The notes beneath the pieces are model-generated. The model searched no databases. It was not told the origin of the DNA and was given only the letters and a program-made list of their open reading frames with translations. Shown here in pieces: positions 22,890 through 30,395 of a DNA stretch of 34,016 nt. Source of the DNA: Patescibacteria group bacterium (GTDB lineage Bacteria; Patescibacteriota; Patescibacteriia; Patescibacteriales; BM507); contig JAQIDC010000010.1 of the NCBI GenBank assembly GCA_027858235.1, positions 1-34,016 of the forward strand, read 5' to 3'. A program made the translations under genes and the position numbers. Within the stretch, counting starts at the first letter, position 1. Every line of letters starts with the position of its first letter.

Positions 22890-23684
22890 ATGACTATAAT
22901 ACTTTTATCAATTTTATTTATAAGCTCCCTTCTCTATTTTAAGAAACCAAAACACAACAGAGATTGGAGACCAGAGCAAAGCAAGTTACCAATTGCGACT
23001 ATTGATGGTGATGAAATTTTTATAAAAAATATCAGAAATTGTTCTTATAAAAGTGAGAATGATGTTGAACTAGATTATTATGATAAAAAATTTAGTTTAA
23101 AAAAAATAAAATCAATTGATCTTATAATACAGCCATTCAAAAAAATGTCTTTTATGTCTCACATATTTTTAAGCTTTGGTTTTGAAGGAGGAGAATATAT
23201 TTCTGTTTCTGTGGAAGCCCGCAGAAAAAATAAAAAAAGTTTTTCTATTTTTGGTGGTTTTTTCAGGATGTTTGAAATAATTTATATTATTGCAGACGAA
23301 AAAGACATTATGAGACTTCGGCCACTTCATCATAAAGATAATGTTTATATTTACCCTCTGAAAATAAAAAAATCAAAAATCAAAAACATATTTCTAGATA
23401 TTCTTAAAAGAGTAAACAGGATAGAAGGGAAGTCAGAATTCTATAATACTTTGACTAATTCATGTGTAACAAACATTCTTGATCACATGAAAGAGAATGG
23501 GGTTGTCGGTATTCCAAGTAGTTGGAGATTTTACATCCCGTCAAAAATTGATAAGTTGCTTTATAAAACGAAGCTATTGAAAACAAAACTTCCATTCAAT
23601 AGTTTTAAAGAAAATCATCGAATAAATGATAGGGCAGAGAAATATAAAGATGATGCAGACTATTCAGCTAAAATAAGGAGCTAA
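22890..23684 (+). CDS. DUF4105-type membrane-anchored protein
   Basis: 264 residues. A short N-terminal hydrophobic anchor (IILLSILFISSLLYF) is followed directly by KPKHNRDWRPEQSKLP and IRNCSY, the start of the DUF4105 domain (Lnb N-terminal-like). It continues with SHIFLSFGFEGGEYISVSVEAR, YIIADEKDIMRLRP and NSCVTNILDHM. The conserved His (SHIFLSFGF) and Cys (NSCVTN) resemble a thiol-hydrolase pair, as in NlpC/P60-like folds. It is probably surface-exposed; the exact reaction is unknown. It starts 3 bases after the glycosyltransferase stop (same operon) and is followed by a terminator, so it may process or attach the polymer (inference). Confidence 0.75.
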   Translation: MTIILLSILFISSLLYFKKPKHNRDWRPEQSKLPIATIDGDEIFIKNIRNCSYKSENDVELDYYDKKFSLKKIKSIDLIIQPFKKMSFMSHIFLSFGFEGGEYISVSVEARRKNKKSFSIFGGFFRMFEIIYIIADEKDIMRLRPLHHKDNVYIYPLKIKKSKIKNIFLDILKRVNRIEGKSEFYNTLTNSCVTNILDHMKENGVVGIPSSWRFYIPSKIDKLLYKTKLLKTKLPFNSFKENHRINDRAEKYKDDADYSAKIRS

Positions 23685-23702
23685 AATTAGCTACAACAAA
23701 TG

Positions 23703-23730
23703 AAAAGCACCTAATGTTAGGTGTTTTTTT
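23703..23730 (+). terminator. Terminator after the DUF4105 gene
   Basis: CACCTA / TAGGTG stem with a 4-base loop, flanked by A-rich and T-rich strands and ending in T7, 20 bases after the stop. Confidence 0.8.
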
Positions 23731-23750
23731 GTTGAATAAAAACAATTATA

Positions 23751-23779
23751 TTGACAAAAACATTAAAATGTTCTATGCT
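23751..23779 (+). promoter_or_regulatory. Promoter for the orphan gene at 23876
   Basis: Consensus TTGACA (23751-23756), 17-base spacer, TATGCT (23774-23779). The leader of about 90 bases contains an AGAACA...TGTTCT hairpin (23826-23847) before an AAGGAG SD. Confidence 0.65.
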
Positions 23780-23875
23780 AAAAAGTTAATGAAAATGAAA
23801 TACCGCTATTTAAAAATTTTAAAAAATAGAACAGCATGGGGTTGTTCTAAAATTCCCAAAAAAAAGGAGCAAATC

Positions 23876-24508
23876 ATGAGTAAATTGAAGATGACTATTG
23901 TAAGTGGTTTAGGGGAATTAGAGGTTAATACAGATTTGATTCTTGCTCTCAGGGAGCTTGAAATCAAAACTTGCCTGTATTTGTGTGGCAACCCAAATGT
24001 GTCCGTTAAAGATCTTTTCTGGAAAGTGTTTTCCGATAATTATTTTGTTGACAAACGCTACAGTCAAAAAACAAGGACAGTCGTTTCATCATATTGGAAT
24101 TCAAATGTGATGATATCCCTTTCTATAATTTCTCGGTATCAGGGAAACTTTGACTCCATTTTAGACAGAGTATTGGATAAACGTGGTTTGAAAGGGAAAG
24201 TGGATATCCCTAAGAATGAAATTGAAAGAATATCGGCTACGGCCGCCGCAGTGGTCATTCCAGCTTTTGAAAAATATGCTGGGCCTATCGCGAATGAAAG
24301 TCCTATCCATAAAAAGGTTAGGTATAAATTTCAAAACATGCTTTTAAAAAGGATCGAAAGAAATAAAAATGTGATAGCAACTACCGCACAACCGAAGCAA
24401 ATGGGGAAAGTTATCAAAATTGGTCCGTCTCAAAATGCTTCAAAAGATAAAAAATTCACCAGGAAGGTGAAATCATTTAAAGCATTGAAGAGATACGGAT
24501 TTAATTAG
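23876..24508 (+). CDS. Hypothetical protein, unrecognised
   Basis: 210 residues from the ATG at 23876, chosen because AAGGAG lies 7 bases upstream. The frame is open further left but there overlaps the promoter and a terminator. The protein is basic and soluble, with no signal peptide or membrane segment. Notable parts are YFVDKRYSQKTRTVVSSYW, IISRYQGNFDSILDRVLDKR and a strongly basic C-terminus (KFTRKVKSFKALKRYGF), which suggests nucleic-acid binding. I recognise no family. It is a single-gene unit with its own promoter and SD, directly followed by a structured RNA candidate. Confidence 0.65.
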   Translation: MSKLKMTIVSGLGELEVNTDLILALRELEIKTCLYLCGNPNVSVKDLFWKVFSDNYFVDKRYSQKTRTVVSSYWNSNVMISLSIISRYQGNFDSILDRVLDKRGLKGKVDIPKNEIERISATAAAVVIPAFEKYAGPIANESPIHKKVRYKFQNMLLKRIERNKNVIATTAQPKQMGKVIKIGPSQNASKDKKFTRKVKSFKALKRYGFN

Positions 24509-24516
24509 AAACACTC

Positions 24517-24775
24517 GCGCGGTATGTTGAGTACGTTGGCTTGGTAAAAGAACCATAACCAAGTATCTTAGCCTCAAAGCCGCATAAAAATCTGAACGGA
24601 CGAAAGTCCGAAAATGACCCGCAACGACGGGTCGCTGGAAGACTATCTTTATACCTCAAGAGGAAAAGGATTCTCTGAAAGCAAAAGCCTGACGGCAAAC
24701 CCTAACGTTAGTTAGTAGCTATTCAAAAGGAAAGAAACTTTTGAAAAGTGAAAACTACGTTAGGGTTTTTTATTT
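24517..24775 (+). ncRNA. Structured non-coding RNA candidate with terminator
   Basis: This 260-base gap holds several strong hairpins: a long-range stem GCGG (24519) / CCGC (24580) enclosing CTTGGT/ACCAAG (24540-24563); CGGAC-GAAA-GTCCG with a GNRA tetraloop (24597-24610); GACCCG/CGGGTC (24616-24633); and a final compound element in which CCCTAACGTTAG (24700-24711) pairs with CTACGTTAGGG (24755-24765) around TTCAAAAG/CTTTTGAA, followed by TTTTTT. The GC content exceeds that of the flanks. It ends before the ATPase promoter, so it is either a free-standing RNA or a 3' element of the preceding gene, not an ATPase leader. RNase P, tmRNA, SRP and 6S signatures were looked for and not found. Confidence 0.5.
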
Positions 24776-24810
24776 ACAAAATTTCGAAATTAACTTTTAA
24801 CTCTCATCTT

Positions 24811-24838
24811 TTAACTTTCTACTAAAATATGTTATAAT
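24811..24838 (+). promoter_or_regulatory. Extended -10 promoter of the P-type ATPase
   Basis: TTAACT (24811-24816), 16-base spacer, perfect TATAAT (24833-24838) with an extended TGn. An AAGGAG SD (24863-24868) precedes the ATG at 24872. Confidence 0.75.
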
Positions 24839-24871
24839 AAAAACAATATAAATACTAAAACCAAGGAGAAA

Positions 24872-27556
24872 ATGCTAAATTTCCATAGTGAAGATTTTAA
24901 GTTTGCAATCGATAAATTTAAGACCACCTTTGATGGTCTAACTCAAGTTGAAGCTCAAAAAAGGCTGGATTCAAACGGAAGAAACGAGCTTCCCTCTAAA
25001 AAACCAATAAATAAGACTGCTATTTTTTTCAGTCAGTTTAATAATGCTCTTATATATATTTTGTTAATAGCTGGGCTTTTGTCTTTTGTTCTTAAAGATT
25101 ATATCGATGCTGCTATTATATTTGCGGCTATTTTTATAAATACAATGATTGGTTATGTCCAGGAATTGAAGGCCAGCAATGCCCTATCTAAATTAAAACA
25201 GTTAGTTGAACACAAAGCTTTTGTCTTTCGTGATGGACATGAAATAGAAATAGACTCGATTGATATAGCCGTAGGAGACGTTGTTTTTGTTAAGGCTGGG
25301 AATAAAGTTCCTGCTGACTGTAGATTGTTAGAAGCTATTAATTTGCAAGTGAACGAATCAAGTTTGACTGGAGAATCTGTTCCTTCAACAAAGACAATTA
25401 ATTCTGTTTCTGTGGGCGCGGCTGTAGCCGATAGAGATTGCATGATTTACGCCGCTACAGTGATTGCTCGTGGTTCAGGAAGGGCTGTTGTGGTTGCTAC
25501 TGGTGTTGATACTGAGATAGGAAAAATAGCTAAAATGGTTTCAGAAGAGAAAGAAGAGCAAACTCCACTGCAGAAAAGATTAACCGTGTTTAGTAAACAA
25601 ATTGGTATTTATGTTGTTTTGCTGACACTCGGCATTGTAGTTATTGGGGTTCTTCAAGGCAGAACTTTATTTGAAATGTTTTTGACAGGAGTTGCTTTAA
25701 TTGTTGCAGCTATTCCAGAAGGACTAACGGTGGCGTTGACGGTAGTTTTAACTATTGGTATGCAGCAAATTCTCAAACACAAAGCTTTAGTTAGAAAGTT
25801 AGTAGCAGCAGAAACTTTAGGTTCAACCACTGTTATTTGTACTGATAAAACTGGAACTCTAACTGAGGGAGTGATGCATGTTGCCCATATTGTTATCGGT
25901 GAAAAAGAGTTTGAAGTTGATGCCCTTGGATCTAGGCAAAATCAAAAAGAAGCAAAAATTGTTAGTCTAGCCTTGCAAACTGCTATGATGTGTAACGATG
26001 CTCTTATCGAGAATCCTCAAGATGAATTATCGATTTGGAGGATAATTGGAGGATCAACTGATGTGGCACTTTACTCGGCGGCGCTTCAGTCAGGTCTCAA
26101 TAAAGACAAACTTTTAAAGATAGAACCATTAATTGACGAGTTGCCCTTTGAGAGTGATTTGAAATATATGATTAGTCTTCATAAAAGAAAAGAAGGCTAT
26201 GTAATGTATGAAAAAGGTGCACCAGAAAAAATTATTGATAAATCCGATTACTTTTTTCATCAAGGTAAAAAAACAAAGTTAACATCAAAAGACAAGCTAA
26301 GTTTAAATAAAAATTATAAAAAACTTGCATCTAAGGGACTTCGGATAGTTGCAGTGGCGTATAAAGAATTTGATAGTCTTGAATGGGAGGTAGGCGATAA
26401 GTGGGAGACTATAGACAATAAATTAATTTTTATAGGCTTCATTGCTCTCAAGGATCCACTTCGAGCTGAAGCAAAAGAGACTATCGAAATTTGTCGTAGT
26501 GCAGGTATCCGACCTATTATTATTACGGGGGACTACCACCTAACAGCAAAAGCAATTGCCTCTGAGCTTGGAATGAAAGTTAGCGATTCGCAGATATTAA
26601 CTGGGCCGGACCTCGATAAAATAAACGATGATGAATTAAAAGCAGTTGTAAAAAATATTAGTATTTATGCTAGAGTTAATCCTCATCACAAACTAAGGAT
26701 AGTAAAAGCATTGAAACAAAGAGGGGAGGTTGTTGCAATGACAGGCGATGGTATAAATGATGCTCCTGCCCTAAAGGCAGCTGATATTGGTATCGCCCTT
26801 GGTACTGGTACTGATATTGCCAAAGAGACCTCGGACATGGTTCTCCTTGATAGCAATTTTAAAACGATAGTGGATGCGGTGAGATACGGCAGAGTTATCT
26901 TTGATAATATTAGAAAAGTTATTACTTTCCTAATATCTGATTCTTTTTCCCAAATTATTCTGATAGCAGGCTCGATTGTTTTAGGTTTCCCTCTAGCTCT
27001 CTTGCCAGCTCAAATTCTTTGGATGAATATAGTACAGGACGGTATCCCTGGGTTTACTCTGGCCAAAGAGCAGGATAGCAGTGGGGTTATGGACAGAAAA
27101 CCCATTAAGAAAGATGAACCAATTTTAAATAAGGAGATGAAATTGATAATATTTACTGTTGGTCTTTCTCGCGATTTTTTAATTTTTATAATTTTTATTT
27201 TTATGGTGAAAACTTCTGTCGACATCAGCTATACTAGAACATTTATTTTCGCTGCCCTGTCTACTAATTCTTTGATGAATCTATTCAGCATCAGATCATT
27301 AATAAACCCAATTTGGAATTCAAATCCATTTTCAAATAAATATCTAAATATTGGCGCTATGATTAGTTTTCTTCTCTTGCTAGTAGCGGTATATTTTCCC
27401 CCACTCCAATCAATCCTTTCGACAGTCCCTCTCGGCTTCTATACATGGGGAGTAATAATATTACTTGGCATATCCACAATGTTACTGATAGAATTAGTAA
27501 AACATATGTATTCTAATGTTTACATCAAGAGTACGAAAAAAGAAAAAAATGTTTAA
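24872..27556 (+). CDS. P-type cation-transporting ATPase (Ca2+/type II-like)
   Basis: 894 residues, membrane pump driven by ATP through a phospho-aspartate. Order of parts: N-terminal cation ATPase domain; actuator with NESSLTGESVP (~165); M4 AAIPEGLTVALTV (~286); phosphorylation site CTDKTGTLT (~330); nucleotide domain with YEKGAPE; KDPLRAEAKE; hinge MTGDGINDAPALKAADIGIALG (~625); M5-M10. Layout is type IIA (SERCA/PMCA-like). The M6 Asn...Asp pair (MNIVQDGIPG) is present, but the M5 position normally occupied by Glu (NVGE) reads SFSQ and the M6 Thr is Gln. The transported ion is therefore uncertain. It has its own promoter and strong SD, and its last 8 bases overlap the FtsB-like gene. Confidence 0.9.
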   Translation: MLNFHSEDFKFAIDKFKTTFDGLTQVEAQKRLDSNGRNELPSKKPINKTAIFFSQFNNALIYILLIAGLLSFVLKDYIDAAIIFAAIFINTMIGYVQELKASNALSKLKQLVEHKAFVFRDGHEIEIDSIDIAVGDVVFVKAGNKVPADCRLLEAINLQVNESSLTGESVPSTKTINSVSVGAAVADRDCMIYAATVIARGSGRAVVVATGVDTEIGKIAKMVSEEKEEQTPLQKRLTVFSKQIGIYVVLLTLGIVVIGVLQGRTLFEMFLTGVALIVAAIPEGLTVALTVVLTIGMQQILKHKALVRKLVAAETLGSTTVICTDKTGTLTEGVMHVAHIVIGEKEFEVDALGSRQNQKEAKIVSLALQTAMMCNDALIENPQDELSIWRIIGGSTDVALYSAALQSGLNKDKLLKIEPLIDELPFESDLKYMISLHKRKEGYVMYEKGAPEKIIDKSDYFFHQGKKTKLTSKDKLSLNKNYKKLASKGLRIVAVAYKEFDSLEWEVGDKWETIDNKLIFIGFIALKDPLRAEAKETIEICRSAGIRPIIITGDYHLTAKAIASELGMKVSDSQILTGPDLDKINDDELKAVVKNISIYARVNPHHKLRIVKALKQRGEVVAMTGDGINDAPALKAADIGIALGTGTDIAKETSDMVLLDSNFKTIVDAVRYGRVIFDNIRKVITFLISDSFSQIILIAGSIVLGFPLALLPAQILWMNIVQDGIPGFTLAKEQDSSGVMDRKPIKKDEPILNKEMKLIIFTVGLSRDFLIFIIFIFMVKTSVDISYTRTFIFAALSTNSLMNLFSIRSLINPIWNSNPFSNKYLNIGAMISFLLLLVAVYFPPLQSILSTVPLGFYTWGVIILLGISTMLLIELVKHMYSNVYIKSTKKEKNV

Positions 27557-27968
27557 CAGGAAAAAGAAAAATTTATTTTCAAGACTATTTTTCAATCAAT
27601 ATTGGATTGCAGTTTTTGTTTTAGTTTTGCTTTTTTTGATTAGTATTCCTCTTGCAAGAAACATAAGTAAAAAATATGATATTGATTCAGAGGTTCGAGC
27701 ATTGGAGGATGAAATAGCAGGCTTGCAAAAAAAGAATATTGAACTAGAAAAATTTATTGATGACTATGGGTCTTCTGATTTCGTTGAAGAAATAGCAAGA
27801 CTAAATTTAGGTCTCAAAAAAGAAGGGGAAGAAGTTCTTGTAGTTAAGAGGGGGAATATAGATAACACCAATGAGAACAGCTTAGGAATAAATAAGGAAA
27901 TCGAATTTGTTGGAGATGTAAAAGAAAACAATCCAAGTAAATGGTTAAGATATTTTTTTAAAAAATAA
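27549..27968 (+). CDS. FtsB/DivIC-like septum formation protein
   Basis: 139 residues from the ATG at 27549 (an upstream in-frame start at 27516 lies inside the ATPase gene). Basic cytosolic N-terminus (MFNRKKKNLFSR), one membrane segment (YWIAVFVLVLLFLISIPLA, ~20-40), then a coiled coil (EVRALEDEIAGLQKKNIELEKFI) and the SDFVEEIARLNLGLKKEGEEVLVV tail, the FtsB/DivIC signature (EE.AR..LG...pGE). In the divisome such proteins bridge FtsQ and FtsL and activate FtsW/FtsI. The start overlaps the ATPase stop by 8 bases; the next gene begins 3 bases after its stop. Confidence 0.82.
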   Translation: MFNRKKKNLFSRLFFNQYWIAVFVLVLLFLISIPLARNISKKYDIDSEVRALEDEIAGLQKKNIELEKFIDDYGSSDFVEEIARLNLGLKKEGEEVLVVKRGNIDNTNENSLGINKEIEFVGDVKENNPSKWLRYFFKK

Positions 27969-27971
27969 ACT

Positions 27972-29429
27972 ATGTCAGAGAATAAAAGTATTGATGGAAT
28001 AAAAAAACTTTCAAAAGATGAAGTTAAAAAAGCAAGAAAAATCTTGCTTGATTATATTGGGGAAGATTCTAAGAAAAAAGACGAGGTGAATGCCGGAGGA
28101 AGAGAGGGTGGCCTGGGCCAAGAAAAAGTCCCTAAACCCAAAAACATGGACGGGATACTCAGTGGAATTAATTTTAAGAAAAGAGAGAGTCGAGAAAAGA
28201 AAGAACACAAAAAAACTGAAAACACAAAAAAAGAAAGAGAGGCCTTGAAAAAAGAACTAGGATTTACAGATAAGGTAAAAGAAGTTAAGGATGAAGCAGA
28301 CAAAAATATAGGTGGAGCGTTTTTGCGAATGGCAGAAAAAAGTGAAAAGAAAAAAAAGAAAGAAATTAATAGGAAAAGTATAAATGAGAGAAGAAATGCT
28401 TTGGAACTAAAAGAAGATCGAAAAGCAAAAGTCAAAAAAGAGCTAGAAGATAAGAGAAAAAAAATAATTGAGGAAAAACAAGTAAAAGAAGAAGATACTC
28501 AAAAAACACTCAAGATAAAAGAAGAGTTAGAAAAAGAAAAAAAACATCTTGAAAAAATTAAAAAGGAAAAAACTGAAAAGAAAAAAAGAAAAAAAATCGA
28601 AGACAGTTTGGCTGAAATAAAAAAGAGAGAAAAAGAAAAGAAAGAGAAAAAGAAAAGAATTAAAAAGAAAATAAAATTATTTAAACACAAGGCTCATAAA
28701 AGAATTCTCGACACATGGCTTGAGATAAAAGAAAGAAGAAAAAAAATAGTTATATCTATTCTCCTGTTGATAATTTCTTCTTTGCTTATTTATTTATTTT
28801 TTGTAGTTATTCTAGTTAGATTTAATCCGGATAATAAAGTAAGTAGATTTATAGCTGACTTTATGCCAGTCCCTGCACTCATTTCCTCTTCAGGTGCTCT
28901 CGAATATTATGATTATATTGATAAAAAAAGTATTATTATTTCAGAGCTTAATGTGAATGACCCAGCCAGTATTAACAAGGTATTTGCACTGGATTTTGTA
29001 TTAAATAGTTTGGTTAAAAAATACAATATTAATTACAGAGACGAGAACTTCAAAGCTCAAGTTGAGCAAAGCTTGTTAACCGATCTGGATGTAAACAATG
29101 TTGCGATTAAAAGAATAGGCAAAATTAAGAGTCTAATAGAAGAAGGTGGTAATTTTGTACAAGTTTCTGAGAAGTATGGTGATCAGGTTGATAAAGTTGA
29201 TTTTAAAAATGAGGAAGAGGCTTTAGAGTCTTTTGGAAGCTCGCTAGCTGGTCTTAGAATTGACGAGGTTAGTGATATTGTTGTTCACTCAGATGGATAC
29301 TATATTTTCAAAAGATATAAAAAGAATAATACATTTTCTCTAAGCTATGTCTATATATCGTCAGTTACTCTTGATGAGTATTTGAATGAAAAAGCGACAA
29401 AATTAAAGATTTGGAGCTTGGTTGATTAG
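27972..29429 (+). CDS. Lys/Glu-rich membrane protein with parvulin-like C-terminus
   Basis: 485 residues. Residues ~1-250 are extremely rich in Lys and Glu (for example EKEKKHLEKIKKEKTEKKKR), predicting a long, highly charged cytosolic helix or coiled coil. One membrane segment follows at ~258-283 (IVISILLLIISSLLIYLFFVV), then an extracytoplasmic domain of about 200 residues. In it, FGSSLAGLRIDEVSDIVVHSDGYYIFKRY resembles the end of a PpiC/parvulin isomerase domain and the SurA-like N-terminal helix region (LNSLVKKYNINYRDENFKAQV). Probably a periplasmic-type chaperone or foldase relative; catalytic activity is uncertain. It starts 3 bases after the FtsB-like gene and has no SD. Confidence 0.65.
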   Translation: MSENKSIDGIKKLSKDEVKKARKILLDYIGEDSKKKDEVNAGGREGGLGQEKVPKPKNMDGILSGINFKKRESREKKEHKKTENTKKEREALKKELGFTDKVKEVKDEADKNIGGAFLRMAEKSEKKKKKEINRKSINERRNALELKEDRKAKVKKELEDKRKKIIEEKQVKEEDTQKTLKIKEELEKEKKHLEKIKKEKTEKKKRKKIEDSLAEIKKREKEKKEKKKRIKKKIKLFKHKAHKRILDTWLEIKERRKKIVISILLLIISSLLIYLFFVVILVRFNPDNKVSRFIADFMPVPALISSSGALEYYDYIDKKSIIISELNVNDPASINKVFALDFVLNSLVKKYNINYRDENFKAQVEQSLLTDLDVNNVAIKRIGKIKSLIEEGGNFVQVSEKYGDQVDKVDFKNEEEALESFGSSLAGLRIDEVSDIVVHSDGYYIFKRYKKNNTFSLSYVYISSVTLDEYLNEKATKLKIWSLVD

Positions 29430-29444
29430 TTTTATAGATAAGAA

Positions 29445-29852
29445 ATGAATATGAATTCAAGAATTCAGAGAATTACTGCGAAGGGGATTATTTATAGAGA
29501 TAATAAAATTTTGTTATTGAAAGATTCAAAAAATGTTTGGGAGTTACCTGGAGGAAAAATTGAATTTGGAGAAAGTCCCGAAATTTCTTTAGTAAGAGAA
29601 TTTAGAGAAGAAATAGGTTGGAATGATCTAGGCATAGGCAAACTTGTTGATGTGTGGGATTTTACTTCAACTTTTGAAACAATTGATTATCAGTTTTTAG
29701 TGGTTGTTTTTGCTTGCAATTCTACTGAAGAGAAGATTGTATTAGACAAAGAATCAATTGAATATGATTGGGTTGCTGTTTCCGAAATTGAAAAATTAAA
29801 AATGAAAGATGGCTACAAGAATTCAATAAATAAATTTTTAAAAGAAATATAA
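29445..29852 (+). CDS. Nudix hydrolase
   Basis: 135 residues, a single Nudix domain. The box GX5EX7REUXEEXGU is complete: GKIEFGE at ~35-41, then SPEISLV and REFREEIGW. It hydrolyses a nucleoside diphosphate linked to another moiety (oxidised dNTPs, NUDP-sugars or similar), with Mg2+ held by the box glutamates. The substrate cannot be read. The start ATG GAA-like context has no SD; an internal ATG two codons on is an alternative. It follows the parvulin-like gene by 15 bases and ends at a strong terminator. Confidence 0.88.
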   Translation: MNMNSRIQRITAKGIIYRDNKILLLKDSKNVWELPGGKIEFGESPEISLVREFREEIGWNDLGIGKLVDVWDFTSTFETIDYQFLVVVFACNSTEEKIVLDKESIEYDWVAVSEIEKLKMKDGYKNSINKFLKEI

Positions 29853-29864
29853 GTATATTATTTA

Positions 29865-29897
29865 ACATAAAAAGAGCTCGTATAGCTCTTTTTATGT
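29865..29897 (+). terminator. Terminator after the Nudix gene
   Basis: A perfect 14-bp stem ACATAAAAAGAGCT / AGCTCTTTTTATGT with a 5-base loop, followed by TTTAATTTTT. Confidence 0.85.
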
Positions 29898-29907
29898 TTT
29901 AATTTTT

Positions 29908-29940
29908 AAAAGTACGTACTTAAGTGAAGTACGTACTTTT
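29908..29940 (-). terminator. Perfect hairpin facing the minus-strand gene fragment
   Basis: A perfect 14-bp inverted repeat AAAAGTACGTACTT / AAGTACGTACTTTT with a 5-base loop, only 10 bases from the previous hairpin. On the minus strand it lies 31 bases past the stop of the split gene at 29972 and is followed by T/A-rich sequence, so it is probably its terminator. The core GTACGTAC is itself palindromic. Confidence 0.7.
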
Positions 29941-29971
29941 GTTTATCTGGATTTTAGAAAAGGGTGAGTTT

Positions 29972-30211
29972 TTAAAAATATTTTATATGTTTCTTTTTTT
30001 TATTTTCCAGCTTTTTTAATTGCTCTGGACATTTTTCACAGTTTCCAAAATACCATTTTTTTAATTCATCACGAGCATCGCACCAATCATTTGTAGCCTT
30101 GAGGCCTTTATGGGCGTTTATTAATTATGATATCTGCATAACTAAGAATGAAATAAGTCCGAAAGAGAGAAACGAAATAAAAATAATAAACAAAATTTTT
30201 ATAAGAATCAT
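29972..30211 (-). pseudogene. Small membrane protein gene split by an in-frame stop
   Basis: From the ATG at 30211 (AAGGAA 7 bases upstream) the frame encodes 28 residues of almost pure membrane segment (MILIKILFIIFISFLSFG...). It meets TAA at 30125-30127, then stays open in the same frame for 50 more codons encoding a soluble, convincing domain (NAHKGLKATNDWCDARDELK, WYFGNCEKCPEQLKKLENKK) with three Cys. Without that one stop it would be a 79-residue single-pass protein. Either a nonsense mutation has inactivated it or the two parts are separate; the second has no start codon or SD. Family not recognised. Confidence 0.55.
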
Positions 30212-30253
30212 AGTTGATTCCTTTTGAAGTATTGAAAAAGAACAGCTTATTTG

Positions 30254-30301
30254 AGCCGACCAATGGATTTGAACCCTTAACCTACGGTTTACGATACCGT
30301 T
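30254..30301 (-). tRNA. 3' half of a tRNA-Thr(CGT), truncated
   Basis: Read on the minus strand: a perfect 5-bp anticodon stem ACGGT/ACCGT with loop ATCGTAA (anticodon CGT), a variable region, a T-arm with TTCAAAT and one stem mismatch, and acceptor strand GGTCGGC. The 5' acceptor strand and D-arm are missing and replaced by GC-rich repeat sequence (GGCAGGCGGGG). It is a pseudo-tRNA fragment with the same anticodon as the intact gene next to it. Confidence 0.65.
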
Positions 30302-30321
30302 GCCCCGCCTGCCATCGTCTG

Positions 30322-30394
30322 AGCCCACGACCAGATTCGAACTGGTTACCTATGCTTTACGAGGGCATTGCTCTACCTATTGAGCTACGTGGGC
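30322..30394 (-). tRNA. tRNA-Thr(CGT)
   Basis: 73 bases that fold as a full cloverleaf: acceptor GCCCACG/CGTGGGC, D-arm GCTC-AATAGGTA-GAGC, anticodon loop CTCGTAA (anticodon CGT, Thr ACG codons) on a stem with one C-A mismatch next to the loop, variable AGGTA, and T-arm ACCAG-TTCGAAT-CTGGT. CCA is not encoded. Palindromic repeats lie directly on both sides. Confidence 0.9.
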
Positions 30395-30395
30395 C

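Noticed and set aside
24517-24775. Riboswitch for the downstream cation ATPase
   Set aside because: The structured region ends in a terminator before the ATPase promoter at 24811-24838, so it would not be in that mRNA. Known cation-riboswitch cores were not recognisable.
28052-28690. Ser/Phe-rich minus-strand frames opposite the Lys/Glu-rich protein
   Set aside because: They are mirror images of AAA/GAA codons in the real gene; such low-complexity frames are expected artefacts.
30125-30328. 67-codon minus-strand frame reaching into the tRNA region
   Set aside because: Its first 39 codons are translated from the tRNA fragment and repeats; only the last part, from the ATG at 30211 with its own SD, is a credible coding start.
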